64,000 nucleotides of DNA from Gp1-AA133 sp964641665 (GTDB lineage Bacteria; Acidobacteriota; Terriglobia; Terriglobales; Acidobacteriaceae), in the NCBI GenBank assembly GCA_964641665.1, contig CAZXKO010000055.1, forward strand, positions 48,610-112,609. The letters run 5' to 3'. Positions 25,254 through 35,525 of this stretch are shown one piece after another. The notes under the pieces were generated by a model. It saw only the letters and a program-made list of their open reading frames with translations, was not told the origin of the DNA and searched no databases. The position numbers and the translations under genes are program-made. Positions within the stretch are counted from its first letter, which is position 1; the number at the start of each line of letters is the position of its first letter.

Positions 25254-26279
25254 GTGACATCGAACCTTCTGCTGCTCATCATCACGATACTGGTGGCGCT
25301 AACCTTTGACTTCCTGAACGGATTTCATGACGCTGCCAACAGCATCGCGACCGTCGTTTCCACCCGCGTGCTGTCGCCCAAGCTGGCGGTGGTGTGGGCG
25401 GCATTCTTCAATTTCGTCGCAGCATTTTTCCTGGGCACGGCCGTCGCAAAAACCATTGGCAAGGGAATGATCCGGATTGACTCGGTCACCCAGTACGTTG
25501 TGATTGCGGGCCTGATGGGCGCAATCGTTTGGGATCTGTTGACCTGGTGGTGGGGATTGCCCACCTCGTCGTCCCACGCGTTGATCGGCGGATATGCCGG
25601 GGCGGCCGTTATGCGTTCAGGGTTTCACGTCATTATTACCGAGGGCTGGTACAAGACCCTGATCTTCATCGTGGTGGCTCCCGTCATGGGCCTGGTTCTG
25701 GGCTTCGGCTTCATGGTCGCGGTTTTCTGGCTCTTGCGCGACAAGGCCCCGCGACGCATCGATGCCTGGTTCCGAAAGCTGCAACTGGTTTCGGCGGCCG
25801 CCTACAGCCTGGGGCACGGGGGCAACGACGCTCAGAAAACCATGGGCATCGTGGCCGGCGCTCTGTACGGCGCGAAGTACATGACGGCCGCCGAGATGTC
25901 GGGCAGTTGGGGGCATTTCCACTGGCCCATCATTCTCGCGGCCCACACCGCGATTGCGCTAGGGACTTACTTCGGCGGTTGGCGCATCGTACACACCATG
26001 GGATCCCGCATCACGAAGTTGAAACCGGTGGGCGGATTCTGCGCGGAGACCGCGGGAGCTATCACGCTGTTTGCGACGGCCTTGGCGGGAATTCCAGTAA
26101 GCACCACCCACACCATCACGGGCGCGATTGTGGGTGTCGGAGCCACCAGCGGTCTGTCGGCGGTGCGCTGGGGCGTCGCTCGGCGAATCGTGTGGGCCTG
26201 GGTCTTCACGATTCCCGCGTCGGCATTTGTTGCTGCAGGGGTGTTCGCTGTGATCCGCTGGATTCACGCGGGGGCCTGA
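25254..26279 (+). CDS. pit: Low-affinity inorganic phosphate transporter, PiT family
   Basis: A 341-residue inner-membrane carrier taking up metal-phosphate with H+ or Na+. Both PiT signature repeats are present: DFLNGFHDAANSIATVVSTR (N-terminal) and AAYSLGHGGNDAQKTMG (about residue 180). About ten hydrophobic segments surround them. GIPVSTTHTITGAIVGVG is typical. The start is GTG (25254). It forms an operon with the DUF47 gene. Confidence 0.93.
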   Translation: MTSNLLLLIITILVALTFDFLNGFHDAANSIATVVSTRVLSPKLAVVWAAFFNFVAAFFLGTAVAKTIGKGMIRIDSVTQYVVIAGLMGAIVWDLLTWWWGLPTSSSHALIGGYAGAAVMRSGFHVIITEGWYKTLIFIVVAPVMGLVLGFGFMVAVFWLLRDKAPRRIDAWFRKLQLVSAAAYSLGHGGNDAQKTMGIVAGALYGAKYMTAAEMSGSWGHFHWPIILAAHTAIALGTYFGGWRIVHTMGSRITKLKPVGGFCAETAGAITLFATALAGIPVSTTHTITGAIVGVGATSGLSAVRWGVARRIVWAWVFTIPASAFVAAGVFAVIRWIHAGA

Positions 26280-26403
26280 CAGGAGTGCCGGCTTACTGGC
26301 GGGTGCCCGCGAGAGCAGACCGCCCGAGCGGAAGATCTTGTCCTCGCCGTTGTCCTATAGCTGCGGGCACGCCTAACGCGCAAGAACAGATTTTCCCGGC
26401 GCG

Positions 26404-26985
26404 TTACGGATCCCAAATCGCGCTGCCAAAGCCCGCTTTGCGCGCGGTTTCCTGCATTTGTTCAAGATTCTTCTTCTGTTCTTCCAACTGACTCTGCAGC
26501 CGCTGCACTTCCAGCTGCTTCTGCGCCTGTAATTTGTTGTATTCCACTCCGTTGCGATAGGCATTGGCTTCAACAAAGTGAATCGAGTCTTGGACCTTGT
26601 CGATCTGGCTTTTGAGATCTGCGACCGCAGTCTTTTGCCGCAGGATCGTTGCTTTCAACTGGTCGCCGGCCTGCAACACGGCTCCGGCCGGCGGCGAGGA
26701 TTCGTCGTGCGCCCCTTCGCTCGCCGAAGGGCTCGAACTCGCCGGCCAATCAGACGAAGTATCTGGATGTTCCGGAATATCTTCGTTTGTGACGATCTTC
26801 TTCGGCTTGGCCGCTTCCTTGCTCTGTTGCTGTTTCTGACGTTGCTTGCGGGCCAGGTCGCCTAACGACGGGCTGTCCGAAGAAGATTGGCCGTACGCTG
26901 TAATTGTAACCGCCAGCAGTCCGGCGACGAGCGCGAGAAACGGTAACCCGCATTTGGGAATCTGGCAGTCAAAGAGCGGACGCAT
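26404..26985 (-). CDS. Exported coiled-coil protein of a group-specific SLGDLARK family
   Basis: A 193-residue protein: signal peptide (LPFLALVAGLLAVTITAYG), then SLGDLARKQRQKQQQSKEAAKPKKIVTNEDIPEH (residues about 40-72). In my experience this motif block recurs in many exported acidobacterial proteins. A Ser/Pro-rich linker follows, then a long Gln/Glu/Lys coiled coil (about 120-185). Function unknown; the coiled coil suggests a periplasmic structural or adaptor role. Confidence 0.7.
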   Translation of the reverse strand: MRPLFDCQIPKCGLPFLALVAGLLAVTITAYGQSSSDSPSLGDLARKQRQKQQQSKEAAKPKKIVTNEDIPEHPDTSSDWPASSSPSASEGAHDESSPPAGAVLQAGDQLKATILRQKTAVADLKSQIDKVQDSIHFVEANAYRNGVEYNKLQAQKQLEVQRLQSQLEEQKKNLEQMQETARKAGFGSAIWDP

Positions 26986-27191
26986 TACACCCCCGCACGT
27001 TCAGACGTATAAATCGGCAGCTTCCAATGTTACGACCAAGGATGAAGGTGGCGAAGTTACCGTCGTGCAGGGTCCGTCAAGATAGAAGGCCTGAGAATCG
27101 CCGAATTCGGCCAGCGTTCAAGGCTACTCCCACCCGTTTCCCTTCTTCGGAGAAATTGCGATGGTGTCGTGCCACGTTACCGGGCGGTAAC

Positions 27192-28838
27192 TTACTTCGG
27201 GCTCGTTTGTCGCCGACCGACGCGACTCAGGATGCGGCGGACTTTCTTGGGTGACATCGACAACCGGCTCGCCACTCGGGATACTTTGCGGCCCTCTCGC
27301 TCCCAGACCTTAGGGACAATCAGCTCAGCAAATTGTTCGGTGATCTGCTGGAAGGTTTTGTCACCGACGGATCCCTGCGACCAGGCGCGGAGCATGGGAT
27401 TCACTCGCCCCCCGCGCAGAACTTTTGCTTTCAGCGTCTCCAGGTCTTCCCAGGAACCGTCGGTATCACTGCCCTTGGCGAGGGCAACGGCCTCGTCGTA
27501 ACAACGGCGCGCGGATTCGGGATCGTCAAGAAAGCGATTGCAGTAGGTGAGCCCCTGCCAAATGCAAGCATCGGCCAAAAGGCGCCGGTTCTGCGTGTGC
27601 CTAGCGAGTTCGACCGCTTCTTGGGCGCAGTCCTGGGCGAGTCGGGCATGGCTTCCGGCTTCACCGCCGTCTCCGATTTCTTCTTCCACACGGGCGTTCT
27701 CTATCATGCAGTCCAGCAAGCGTGCTCGCGCCATCAGGATGTAGTCGCCCTTTTCCTCGCCGAGATGGAAGGCAGTCTTCGCCTCGGAGTCGGCGTGTTC
27801 AAGCTCGCCACTGTCCAGATGAAGATCGCCGCGGTTGAGGTGGACGCTGCCCAAGCCGTGGTGATTCCGATACTGCTCGTAAATCCTCGCCGCTTCGTCG
27901 AGTTCGGCTGCTGCCTCGCAGCGAAGTTGCTCGAATCGATTGCGGTGCGAAGCCTTGCCGTCCTCTGGCCGCGATCGTCCGCGAGTAGCAGCCTTGCGGC
28001 GCCGGGCCGCGTCGGCATCAATTTTGCGGCGCAGTTGCAGCGCGATAAGGCGCTTGACGGATGCCAGGTTGCCCAGCGTCCGGGCAACGTTGCGATGGCA
28101 GGGGTCGCGTTGCCGGTACTGTGCGATCGCAGCGGTAAAGTGCGCGATCGCGTGCTGATAGCGCCCATGGCGGCGGGCAATGCGACCATAAGACGAACGG
28201 ATGTTTCCAAGCGTTAGGTAGTCATCCGTCTTGCTCAGAACTGCCTCGGCCTCCTGCAGAATCTGCAAAGCCCTTTTCGCGTCGCCTTTCTGAAAAAAGA
28301 GCCAACTCTCCAGCACTCGCATGACGGCGGCCATAGGAGCGTGTCCTAGTTCCGTAGCGAGTTGTCTTCCTTTCGTGGCATAGGCCAGCGCTTGATCGTA
28401 TTCCCCTTTCATGCGCAGGCAGCGGCCCTTCCAGAAATTGGCGATGGCCAGAAGTTCTTTGTCGTCGGTCTGCTCGTCGAGTCCCAGGACAAAGTCGAGA
28501 TGCCGGATGGCTTCCTCGGTTGCCTCCTCTGACATCGCGATCATTCCCTCCGCCAGACGCAGGTACACGTAATCGTGCAAGGGTAAGCGGGAGCGCACGG
28601 ACTTCGAAAAGCAGGCAACGATCTCTTTGACCAGCACAGGACGTTGAAAGCCGATGTCGACCCATTGCGCCAGATACCCGGCAAACAGGGCGGCGTTCTT
28701 TTGTTCCGGATCGAATGGTGCGAAAAGAGCGCGGAGGCTTTCGAGGCGAGCCATGCCCCGCCCCACGCGGCGGCATACCAGGTCTTGCTTGAGCTGCGCT
28801 AGAAAATCGCCGGAAATCTCAGGAATTTCCTGACTCAT
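27192..28838 (-). CDS. TPR protein with C-terminal helix-turn-helix, candidate glyoxylate-shunt regulator
   Basis: A 548-residue cytoplasmic protein made mostly of TPR-like helix pairs (HLDFVLGLDEQTDDKELL, HFTAAIAQYRQRDP, and similar). A basic insert at about 268-290 interrupts them (RKIDADAARRRKAATRGRSR). The last 40 residues form a Fis-like HTH: VWEREGRKVSRVASRLSMSPKKVRRIL, with the 'lx..G.kvsrvA..L..S...v...L' pattern of response-regulator/NtrC-type DNA-binding ends. It starts 27 bp after malate synthase on the same strand, so the two are probably co-transcribed. Regulation of aceB/aceA is an inference from position. Confidence 0.7.
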   Translation of the reverse strand: MSQEIPEISGDFLAQLKQDLVCRRVGRGMARLESLRALFAPFDPEQKNAALFAGYLAQWVDIGFQRPVLVKEIVACFSKSVRSRLPLHDYVYLRLAEGMIAMSEEATEEAIRHLDFVLGLDEQTDDKELLAIANFWKGRCLRMKGEYDQALAYATKGRQLATELGHAPMAAVMRVLESWLFFQKGDAKRALQILQEAEAVLSKTDDYLTLGNIRSSYGRIARRHGRYQHAIAHFTAAIAQYRQRDPCHRNVARTLGNLASVKRLIALQLRRKIDADAARRRKAATRGRSRPEDGKASHRNRFEQLRCEAAAELDEAARIYEQYRNHHGLGSVHLNRGDLHLDSGELEHADSEAKTAFHLGEEKGDYILMARARLLDCMIENARVEEEIGDGGEAGSHARLAQDCAQEAVELARHTQNRRLLADACIWQGLTYCNRFLDDPESARRCYDEAVALAKGSDTDGSWEDLETLKAKVLRGGRVNPMLRAWSQGSVGDKTFQQITEQFAELIVPKVWEREGRKVSRVASRLSMSPKKVRRILSRVGRRQTSPK

Positions 28839-28865
28839 GTTTCGGGCCGAGGGGTCTGTGATGCG

Positions 28866-30419
<1,554 letters not shown>

Positions 30420-30556
30420 AGTAAAGCCCCTCTTAATGATATACCCCAGCGCTAGGACAAAACGGACGACTTGCCCGAGACGGACCACCTGGTTTGTCGG
30501 ACGCGCGCAGATGCGATGTACTGTCGGGAGACCGAGGTCCGGGAGGAATCTCAACC
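30420..30556. promoter_or_regulatory. Divergent aceB/aceA control region
   Basis: The 137 bp between the two glyoxylate-shunt starts must hold both promoters. The left half is A/T-richer (TTAATGATATA near 30433-30443), a likely -10 region for aceB. The aceA ribosome site GGGAGGA sits at 30541-30547. I see no textbook operator palindrome. Confidence 0.5.
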
Positions 30557-31966
30557 ATGCACACCTTAACCGCGTCCGAAATGGCAAAGCAGTGGAGCGC
30601 CGATGCGCGCTGGAAAAACCTACACAGGCCGTATAGCAGCGAGGATGCCGTCAAGCTGCGAGGATCCGTCCAGATCGAACACACGTTGGCGCGGCTGGGA
30701 GCCGAACGGCTGTGGTGGCTGCTGCACCACGAATCTTATGTACCCGCTCTGGGCGCTCTCACTGGCAACCAAGCCGTTCAGCAAGTGAAAGCAGGGTTGA
30801 AGGCCATCTACCTCAGCGGCTGGCAGGTAGCGGCGGACGCCAACGATGCCGGTCAGATGTATCCCGACCAGAGTCTTTACCCGGCTGACAGCGTCCCGAA
30901 CGTAGTGCGCAAAATCAACAATTCTCTGATGCGCGCCGACCAAATCCATCATATGGATGGAAAAGACGACACCCACTGGTTTGCGCCCATCGTCGCCGAC
31001 GCGGAGGCGGGGTTCGGGGGCACGCTGAACGCCTTCGAATTGATGAAAGCGATGATTGAAGCGGGTGCTGCCTGCGTCCATTTCGAAGATCAACTTTCTT
31101 CCGCGAAGAAGTGCGGGCACCTCGGCGGGAAAGTCCTGGTACCGACGTCGGAGGCGATCCAGAAGCTGGTAGCGGCCCGCCTGGCGGCGGACGTCCTCGG
31201 AGTGCCTACGCTCATCATGGCACGCACCGATGCTGACAGCGCGCATTTGTTGACCAGCGACATCGATCCTCGTGACCGCGAGTTCTTGACGGGCGAGCGC
31301 ACGGCCGAAGGATTTTTCTGCATCCAGGGAGGACTGCGATCCGCGATTGCCCGAGCACTTTCTTACGCACCGTACGCCGATCTGATCTGGTGTGAAACAT
31401 CCCACCCCGACCTGGAGGAAGCACGCCTTTTTGCCCAAGCCGTTCACGCCAAATATCCGGGAAAGTTCCTCGCCTACAACTGCTCACCCTCGTTCAATTG
31501 GAGAAAGAATTTAGACGAGGCCACGATCGCGCGGTTCCAGTTGGAGTTGGCCGCAATGGGATACAAATTCCAGTTCGTGACCTTAGCCGGATTCCATGCC
31601 CTGAACCTGAGCATGTTTGAACTGGCGCGGGGATACAAACTGGCGGGAATGACGGCGTACTCCCGGTTACAGGAAAAGGAATTCAGTCGTGAAGCACAGC
31701 ACGGATACGAGGCGGTGAAGCACCAGCGCTTCGTCGGCACCGGATACTTTGATGCCCTGACGCAAGTGATTGCGGGCGGAGCATCGTCGGTAACTGCGCT
31801 TGCGGGCTCGACCGAAGCCGAACAATTCGCAGAAATGAAGTTACTGGTGCGGCCACAGCACGGTCCAGATGCGGCGTGCCAGCCTATCTTGGGAGAGTGC
31901 CCGTCTGTCGACACTGCTCAGATCGCGCCGATCCATGAAGAGATTCTGCTGCCTTCGGGCGACTAG
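30557..31966 (+). CDS. aceA: Isocitrate lyase
   Basis: A 469-residue enzyme splitting isocitrate into succinate and glyoxylate. The active-site motif is SSAKKCGHLGGK (catalytic Cys). Flanking blocks include SGWQVAADANDAG, HWFAPIVADAEAGFGG, and YNCSPSFNWRKN. GGGAGGAATC precedes the ATG at 30557; an in-frame reading from 30494 is unlikely. The C-terminal 40 residues are divergent from the proteobacterial enzyme. With aceB it allows growth on acetate or fatty acids. Confidence 0.95.
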   Translation: MHTLTASEMAKQWSADARWKNLHRPYSSEDAVKLRGSVQIEHTLARLGAERLWWLLHHESYVPALGALTGNQAVQQVKAGLKAIYLSGWQVAADANDAGQMYPDQSLYPADSVPNVVRKINNSLMRADQIHHMDGKDDTHWFAPIVADAEAGFGGTLNAFELMKAMIEAGAACVHFEDQLSSAKKCGHLGGKVLVPTSEAIQKLVAARLAADVLGVPTLIMARTDADSAHLLTSDIDPRDREFLTGERTAEGFFCIQGGLRSAIARALSYAPYADLIWCETSHPDLEEARLFAQAVHAKYPGKFLAYNCSPSFNWRKNLDEATIARFQLELAAMGYKFQFVTLAGFHALNLSMFELARGYKLAGMTAYSRLQEKEFSREAQHGYEAVKHQRFVGTGYFDALTQVIAGGASSVTALAGSTEAEQFAEMKLLVRPQHGPDAACQPILGECPSVDTAQIAPIHEEILLPSGD

Positions 31967-32023
31967 GGCGAGGGCGCGAGGGCGACGCCCTTCCGCTCCG
32001 CAAGTCGGCGGGGTGCGCTCGAA

Positions 32024-33379
32024 TCACACGCCCCACAAATAATCTTCCTGTTGTTCGCCTTCGTGCTCGTGCTTCGACGGGGATGCGACTGCTTCGCCGT
32101 CGGTGACGAGCCCCTTCGCCAGATACGCAAGCGGGAACTGGCTCGGCAGGGTTTCGCTGATCGGATCGGGCTCGATTTTGCCCGGTCCTTCCGACGTCGT
32201 CACTGGGAGGTCCGACGGAAGGGGCCGGAATCTCATGATCAGTTCCACCAGCTGACGGTCATCCACGACCTTGTGGGTGTCGGCCAGCACAAGAAATTGC
32301 TGGTAGACGCTGTCGAGTTCCCGACGATCCAGTCGGAATCCCAGTTCCTCGCACCGCAAGCCGAGGGCGTGGCGGCCGGAGTGCTTGCCGAGGACGAGCC
32401 GTGTCCCAGTGACCCCTACCGACTGTGGAGTCATGATCTCGTAGGTAAGCGCGTTCTTGATCATTCCGTCCTGATGGATTCCGGCCTCGTGCGCGAACGC
32501 GTTGCGCCCGACAATGGCTTTGTTGGGTTGCACCATCACTCCCGTGATCTCACTGAGCAGCTGGCTAGATGGGAAAATTTGCTGGCTGATCACGCCGGTG
32601 TCGTAAGGGTAGCGGTCGAACCGTACCCGCATGGTCATCACCAGCTCTTCCAGCGACGTGTTCCCCGCGCGTTCCCCAATGCCATTTATGGTGCACTCCA
32701 ATTGCCTGGCACCGGCACTGACGGCGGCCAGAGAATTCGCTGCCGCTAGACCCAGGTCATTGTGGCAGTGAGCGGAGATCACCGCTCGTTCGACGCCGCG
32801 CACCTGCTGCCGGATTCGCGTGATTAGCTCGGCGAATTCGCCTGGAACCGCGTATCCCACGGTGTCGGGAATGTTGATGGTGTTTGCCCCAGCTTCGATG
32901 ACGGCTTCCAGGACAGAACACAGGAAGTCCGGATCCGAGCGAGTTGCATCCTCGGGAGAGAACTCCACGTCCTCGCAGAAAGACTTGGCCAGTCGCACCG
33001 CGTCGCGCGCCTGTTCGAGGCACTCCCGCCGTGAGATCTTCAGCTTGTGCTGCAGGTGAATGTCGGAAGTCGCAAGGAATGTGTGGATGCGGGGACGAGC
33101 GGCGCCGTGGAGGGCGTGCCAGGCGCGCTCGACGTCTTCACGCCGGCTTCGAGCCAACGCCGCGACCACCGGCCGGCGTACCTCGCGGGCGACGGCCCGC
33201 ACGGCTTGAAAATCGCCGTCCGAAGCAATCGGGAACCCGGCCTCGATCACGTCCACACCCAGCCGGTCGAGCTGGCGCGCCATGCGAAGCTTCTCGTCTG
33301 CCGTCATGCTGCAACCCGGAGATTGCTCTCCGTCTCGCAAGGTCGTGTCGAATATCGTTACTCGCTCGCGTTCCGACAA
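32024..33379 (-). CDS. leuA: 2-isopropylmalate synthase lacking the C-terminal regulatory domain
   Basis: A 451-residue enzyme for the first step of leucine synthesis (acetyl-CoA plus 2-oxoisovalerate). It shows IFDTTLRDGEQSPG, NIPDTVGYAVPGEF, SAHCHNDLGLAAANSLAA (metal His-x-His), and NGIGERAGNTSLEE. HEAGIHQDGMIK and GKHSGRHAL mark the end of the catalytic part and the subdomains. Normal LeuA (about 510-550 residues) then has a leucine-binding dimer domain. Here only about 70 unrelated residues follow. Start: a TTG at 33379 with GGAGG 6 bases upstream; the alternative ATGs at 33412 and 33436 lack one. It is preceded by a hairpin and a leucine-rich ORF (33414-33603). Confidence 0.85.
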   Translation of the reverse strand: MSERERVTIFDTTLRDGEQSPGCSMTADEKLRMARQLDRLGVDVIEAGFPIASDGDFQAVRAVAREVRRPVVAALARSRREDVERAWHALHGAARPRIHTFLATSDIHLQHKLKISRRECLEQARDAVRLAKSFCEDVEFSPEDATRSDPDFLCSVLEAVIEAGANTINIPDTVGYAVPGEFAELITRIRQQVRGVERAVISAHCHNDLGLAAANSLAAVSAGARQLECTINGIGERAGNTSLEELVMTMRVRFDRYPYDTGVISQQIFPSSQLLSEITGVMVQPNKAIVGRNAFAHEAGIHQDGMIKNALTYEIMTPQSVGVTGTRLVLGKHSGRHALGLRCEELGFRLDRRELDSVYQQFLVLADTHKVVDDRQLVELIMRFRPLPSDLPVTTSEGPGKIEPDPISETLPSQFPLAYLAKGLVTDGEAVASPSKHEHEGEQQEDYLWGV

Positions 33380-33413
33380 GTGGTTCCTCCCCCAAATGCG
33401 CGAATAGCGCATG

Positions 33414-33455
33414 CTGAAAATCAAAAGGGCCATCATCCCTTGCGGATAATGGCCC
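33414..33455 (-). terminator. Attenuator-like terminator in the leuA leader
   Basis: On the minus strand, a 12-bp stem (GGGCCATTATCC with GGATGATGGCCC, one G-T wobble) closes a 5-base loop and is followed by TTTTGATTTTC. It has the shape of an intrinsic terminator, but lies 47 bases upstream of the leuA start and 31 bases after a leucine-rich mini-ORF. It is therefore best read as an attenuator. Confidence 0.72.
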
Positions 33456-33486
33456 TCGTAGAAAAGTCAAAATTGTGATGGCTAGA

Positions 33487-33603
33487 TCATCCGCTGAATC
33501 CTAGGGGTGCAAGCACCAGGCCAAGAATGGCCACGCTAAGGGCGAGGAGACGCAGTCGCACCTCCAGTCCCACCCGATTCGCGTTGCTGGCCAGCGGATT
33601 CAT
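33487..33603 (-). CDS. Putative leucine-rich leader peptide for leuA
   Basis: A 38-residue ORF from ATG (33603) to TGA. Ten of 38 codons are Leu, with a dense cluster VRLRLLALSVAILGLVLAPL, plus four Val and one Ile, i.e. rich in branched-chain residues. GAGAGG lies about 13 bases upstream. It ends 31 bases before a terminator-like hairpin and about 107 bases before leuA, the layout of ribosome-mediated attenuation. An alternative reading is a small membrane protein, since the same cluster is hydrophobic. Confidence 0.5.
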   Translation of the reverse strand: MNPLASNANRVGLEVRLRLLALSVAILGLVLAPLGFSG

Positions 33604-33786
33604 ACCTGCGACATCAGCCTCTCAGGCGTACTTTAGAGGAACCGGGAATGTGGGTCAACCACCCCTTTTGCCGGCTTGATTCAAATTGGTGCTCGTCGTG
33701 ATCAGTTTTTTCGATGCGGGAGGCAAGACGTTCAAAACACACGCTGAAACGCCATACGCCGGCACGTTGTCTTTCGTAACAGTGGT

Positions 33787-34372
33787 TCAGGAGGTGATCC
33801 GGTTCGCGTCTCGTGAGGGCCGGTCGCCCATCATTCGGTGTTCCCCTTCGTCGACAGGAGTCCACCAGATACCGGGATCCATCGCGGGTTTCCTCTCCTT
33901 CCAACTCGCGCCTAGGCGGTCGAGCTCACGCAGAACTTCCTCGACAACGCGCGTGCACGACGCGGCTACCGGAGCGCTCAAGCTACATCCCGTTTCATAG
34001 TTGTTCGCCAACAATCCCGACGAGAAGCACTTCCTTGGGCGCGGCTGCGAAGAGTTCTACGTTGTGAAGGCAATCTAGCAGCGCAGGCGAGTGCGGATCC
34101 ATACGTACGGCAGGGCAGTGCTGAACGATGTCTGATTTTCGATAGAGCAACACCGTCCCCGGGGCTGCGTCGACGGCGACGGAATCGATCAGGATCACCG
34201 CGTCATTTCCGGAGATCTGATCGATCAGATCCAGCGCCGGCGTCCCCAAATCCTCGACGTCGACGCCCTCTTCGAACTCACAGTGCGCAGCCAGTAACCG
34301 CACGACGTAAGGCCCGACCCCGTCGTCGGCCAGCAAGACGTTCCCGATCCCGCCGATCAACACTTGCTTCAT
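33787..34372 (-). pseudogene. hupD: Hydrogenase maturation protease, frameshifted
   Basis: The nickel-dependent endopeptidase that trims the [NiFe]-hydrogenase large subunit. The ATG at 34372 overlaps the large-subunit stop (ATGA). The first 125 codons are normal: IGGIGNVLLADDGVGPYVV and LIDSVAVDAAPG, with the Ni-binding Glu/Asp of the family position partly changed. The frame then hits a stop at 33995, just where the family continues. The next frame carries on with NYETGCSLSAPVAAS and VVEEVLRELDRLGA. One extra base in GAACAACTAT (about 34005-34012) explains this. The extension to 33787 beyond the protease C-terminus is not family sequence. Confidence 0.78.
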
Positions 34373-35525
34373 AGCATCTTCACGTTGGCGATTTGTCGTC
34401 CCGACGGATCGAACGCATGGCAGGCGCAGGCCATGCAGGGATCAAACGAGTGCACCGTGCGCAAAACCTCCAATGGCTCTTCCGGCCGCGCCAGCGGGGT
34501 GTGCAGCAGCGAGGCTTCCTAGGGACCGTGGGCGCCGGCCTGGTCGCGCGGGCTGGCATTCCAGGTCGAGGGATAGTTCTTTATCTTTTCGTCCTTGATT
34601 ACTACCCAGTGGGACAACGGCCGCGCGGCGCTTCGTGGGTCCCGACGCCCTCCACTTCGTGCCCGGAGAACACGGGCTGATTGTGGACCGTGTAGTCGCC
34701 TTTGGCGATGTTGTCGACCAGCAACTGCCAGTGCTTTTGCGCAAGCTCAGCGAGCATGGCGGCGCGTATGGCTCGCGCCGCGTGACGGCCGAGCGTGGAG
34801 TGCAACATGTCCGGTGTCACACGAACCCCGGCGACCTCCTGGATCTTGGCGATGGCAAGATCCGTGTATTTGCGCGTAAGGGGATGCCCCTGGGCATAGC
34901 CAATCAGCACCCGCGCCAGCGGGCCCACCTGCATGGGTTGACTATTGAACCGAGGCGCCTTTACCCAGGAATACTTCTTCTCGCCATCCCAACTCGTTGA
35001 AACGCTGGCTCGGTCTCCCCGACCCAAGGCACAGGAGCCGATCGCAACCACCGCGGCGCCTTGCTCCGCCACTTCTCTCACCACTTGAACCCCCGGCCTC
35101 CCACCCAGTTCCACGTAGACGCCGTTGTCCTTGGCGGGAATCGCGCCTTCTACCACCAGCACATATTTGCCGGCGTTGTTAGCGACCGCCGCTTTTAGTG
35201 CCGCCTCCGCCGGTGCGCCCGAGACCGCCATCAGCGTCTCTTGGTAGTCCAGCGAGATCACGTCGAGAATCAAGTGCGCCACATCCGGAGCAGACGTGCG
35301 CAGCAGCGTCTCCGTGCAGCCCGTGCAGTCCTGGAAATGTAGCCAGATCACCGACGGCCGCGTTGTTTTCCCAATCGCATCCGCCACCTGCAAGACCGAC
35401 TTCTTGCTGGTGAGCGCCAGTCCCACCGCCGCGCTGGCCATCAGCAAGCCGCACAGCTGGAGGAAGCTTCTCCGGGAGACTCCGCTAGCCTCCAGGTGTT
35501 CCGCAATCGCTCGACGTTTGGACAT
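34369..35525 (-). pseudogene. [NiFe]-hydrogenase small and large subunit genes fused by deletion and further broken
   Basis: The ATG at 35525 (AGGAAGG upstream) opens a group 1-type small subunit: Tat signal SRRSFLQLCG, then FQDCTGCTETLLR and VVEGAIPAKDNG to AIGSCA (about 35023). The reading passes straight into large-subunit sequence: TSWDGEKKYSWVKAPRF, MQVGPLARVLIGYAQGHP, DMLHSTLGRHAARAIR and LLVDNIAKGDYTVHN. The whole C-terminal half of the small subunit and the N-terminal half of the large one are missing. A frameshift at about 34615-34625 and a TAG at 34519-34521 follow. The broken frame still shows SFDPCMACACHA (the Ni-binding CxxC) before TGA at 34369. It cannot make a working enzyme. 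Confidence 0.88.

Noticed and set aside
33614..33904. 96-codon minus-strand ORF
   Set aside because: Overlaps the end of the hupD reading in another frame, has no family features, and leans on repeated Arg codons.
34602..35525. A complete hydrogenase small-subunit gene
   Set aside because: The long frame looks intact, but its second half is large-subunit sequence; it is a deletion fusion.
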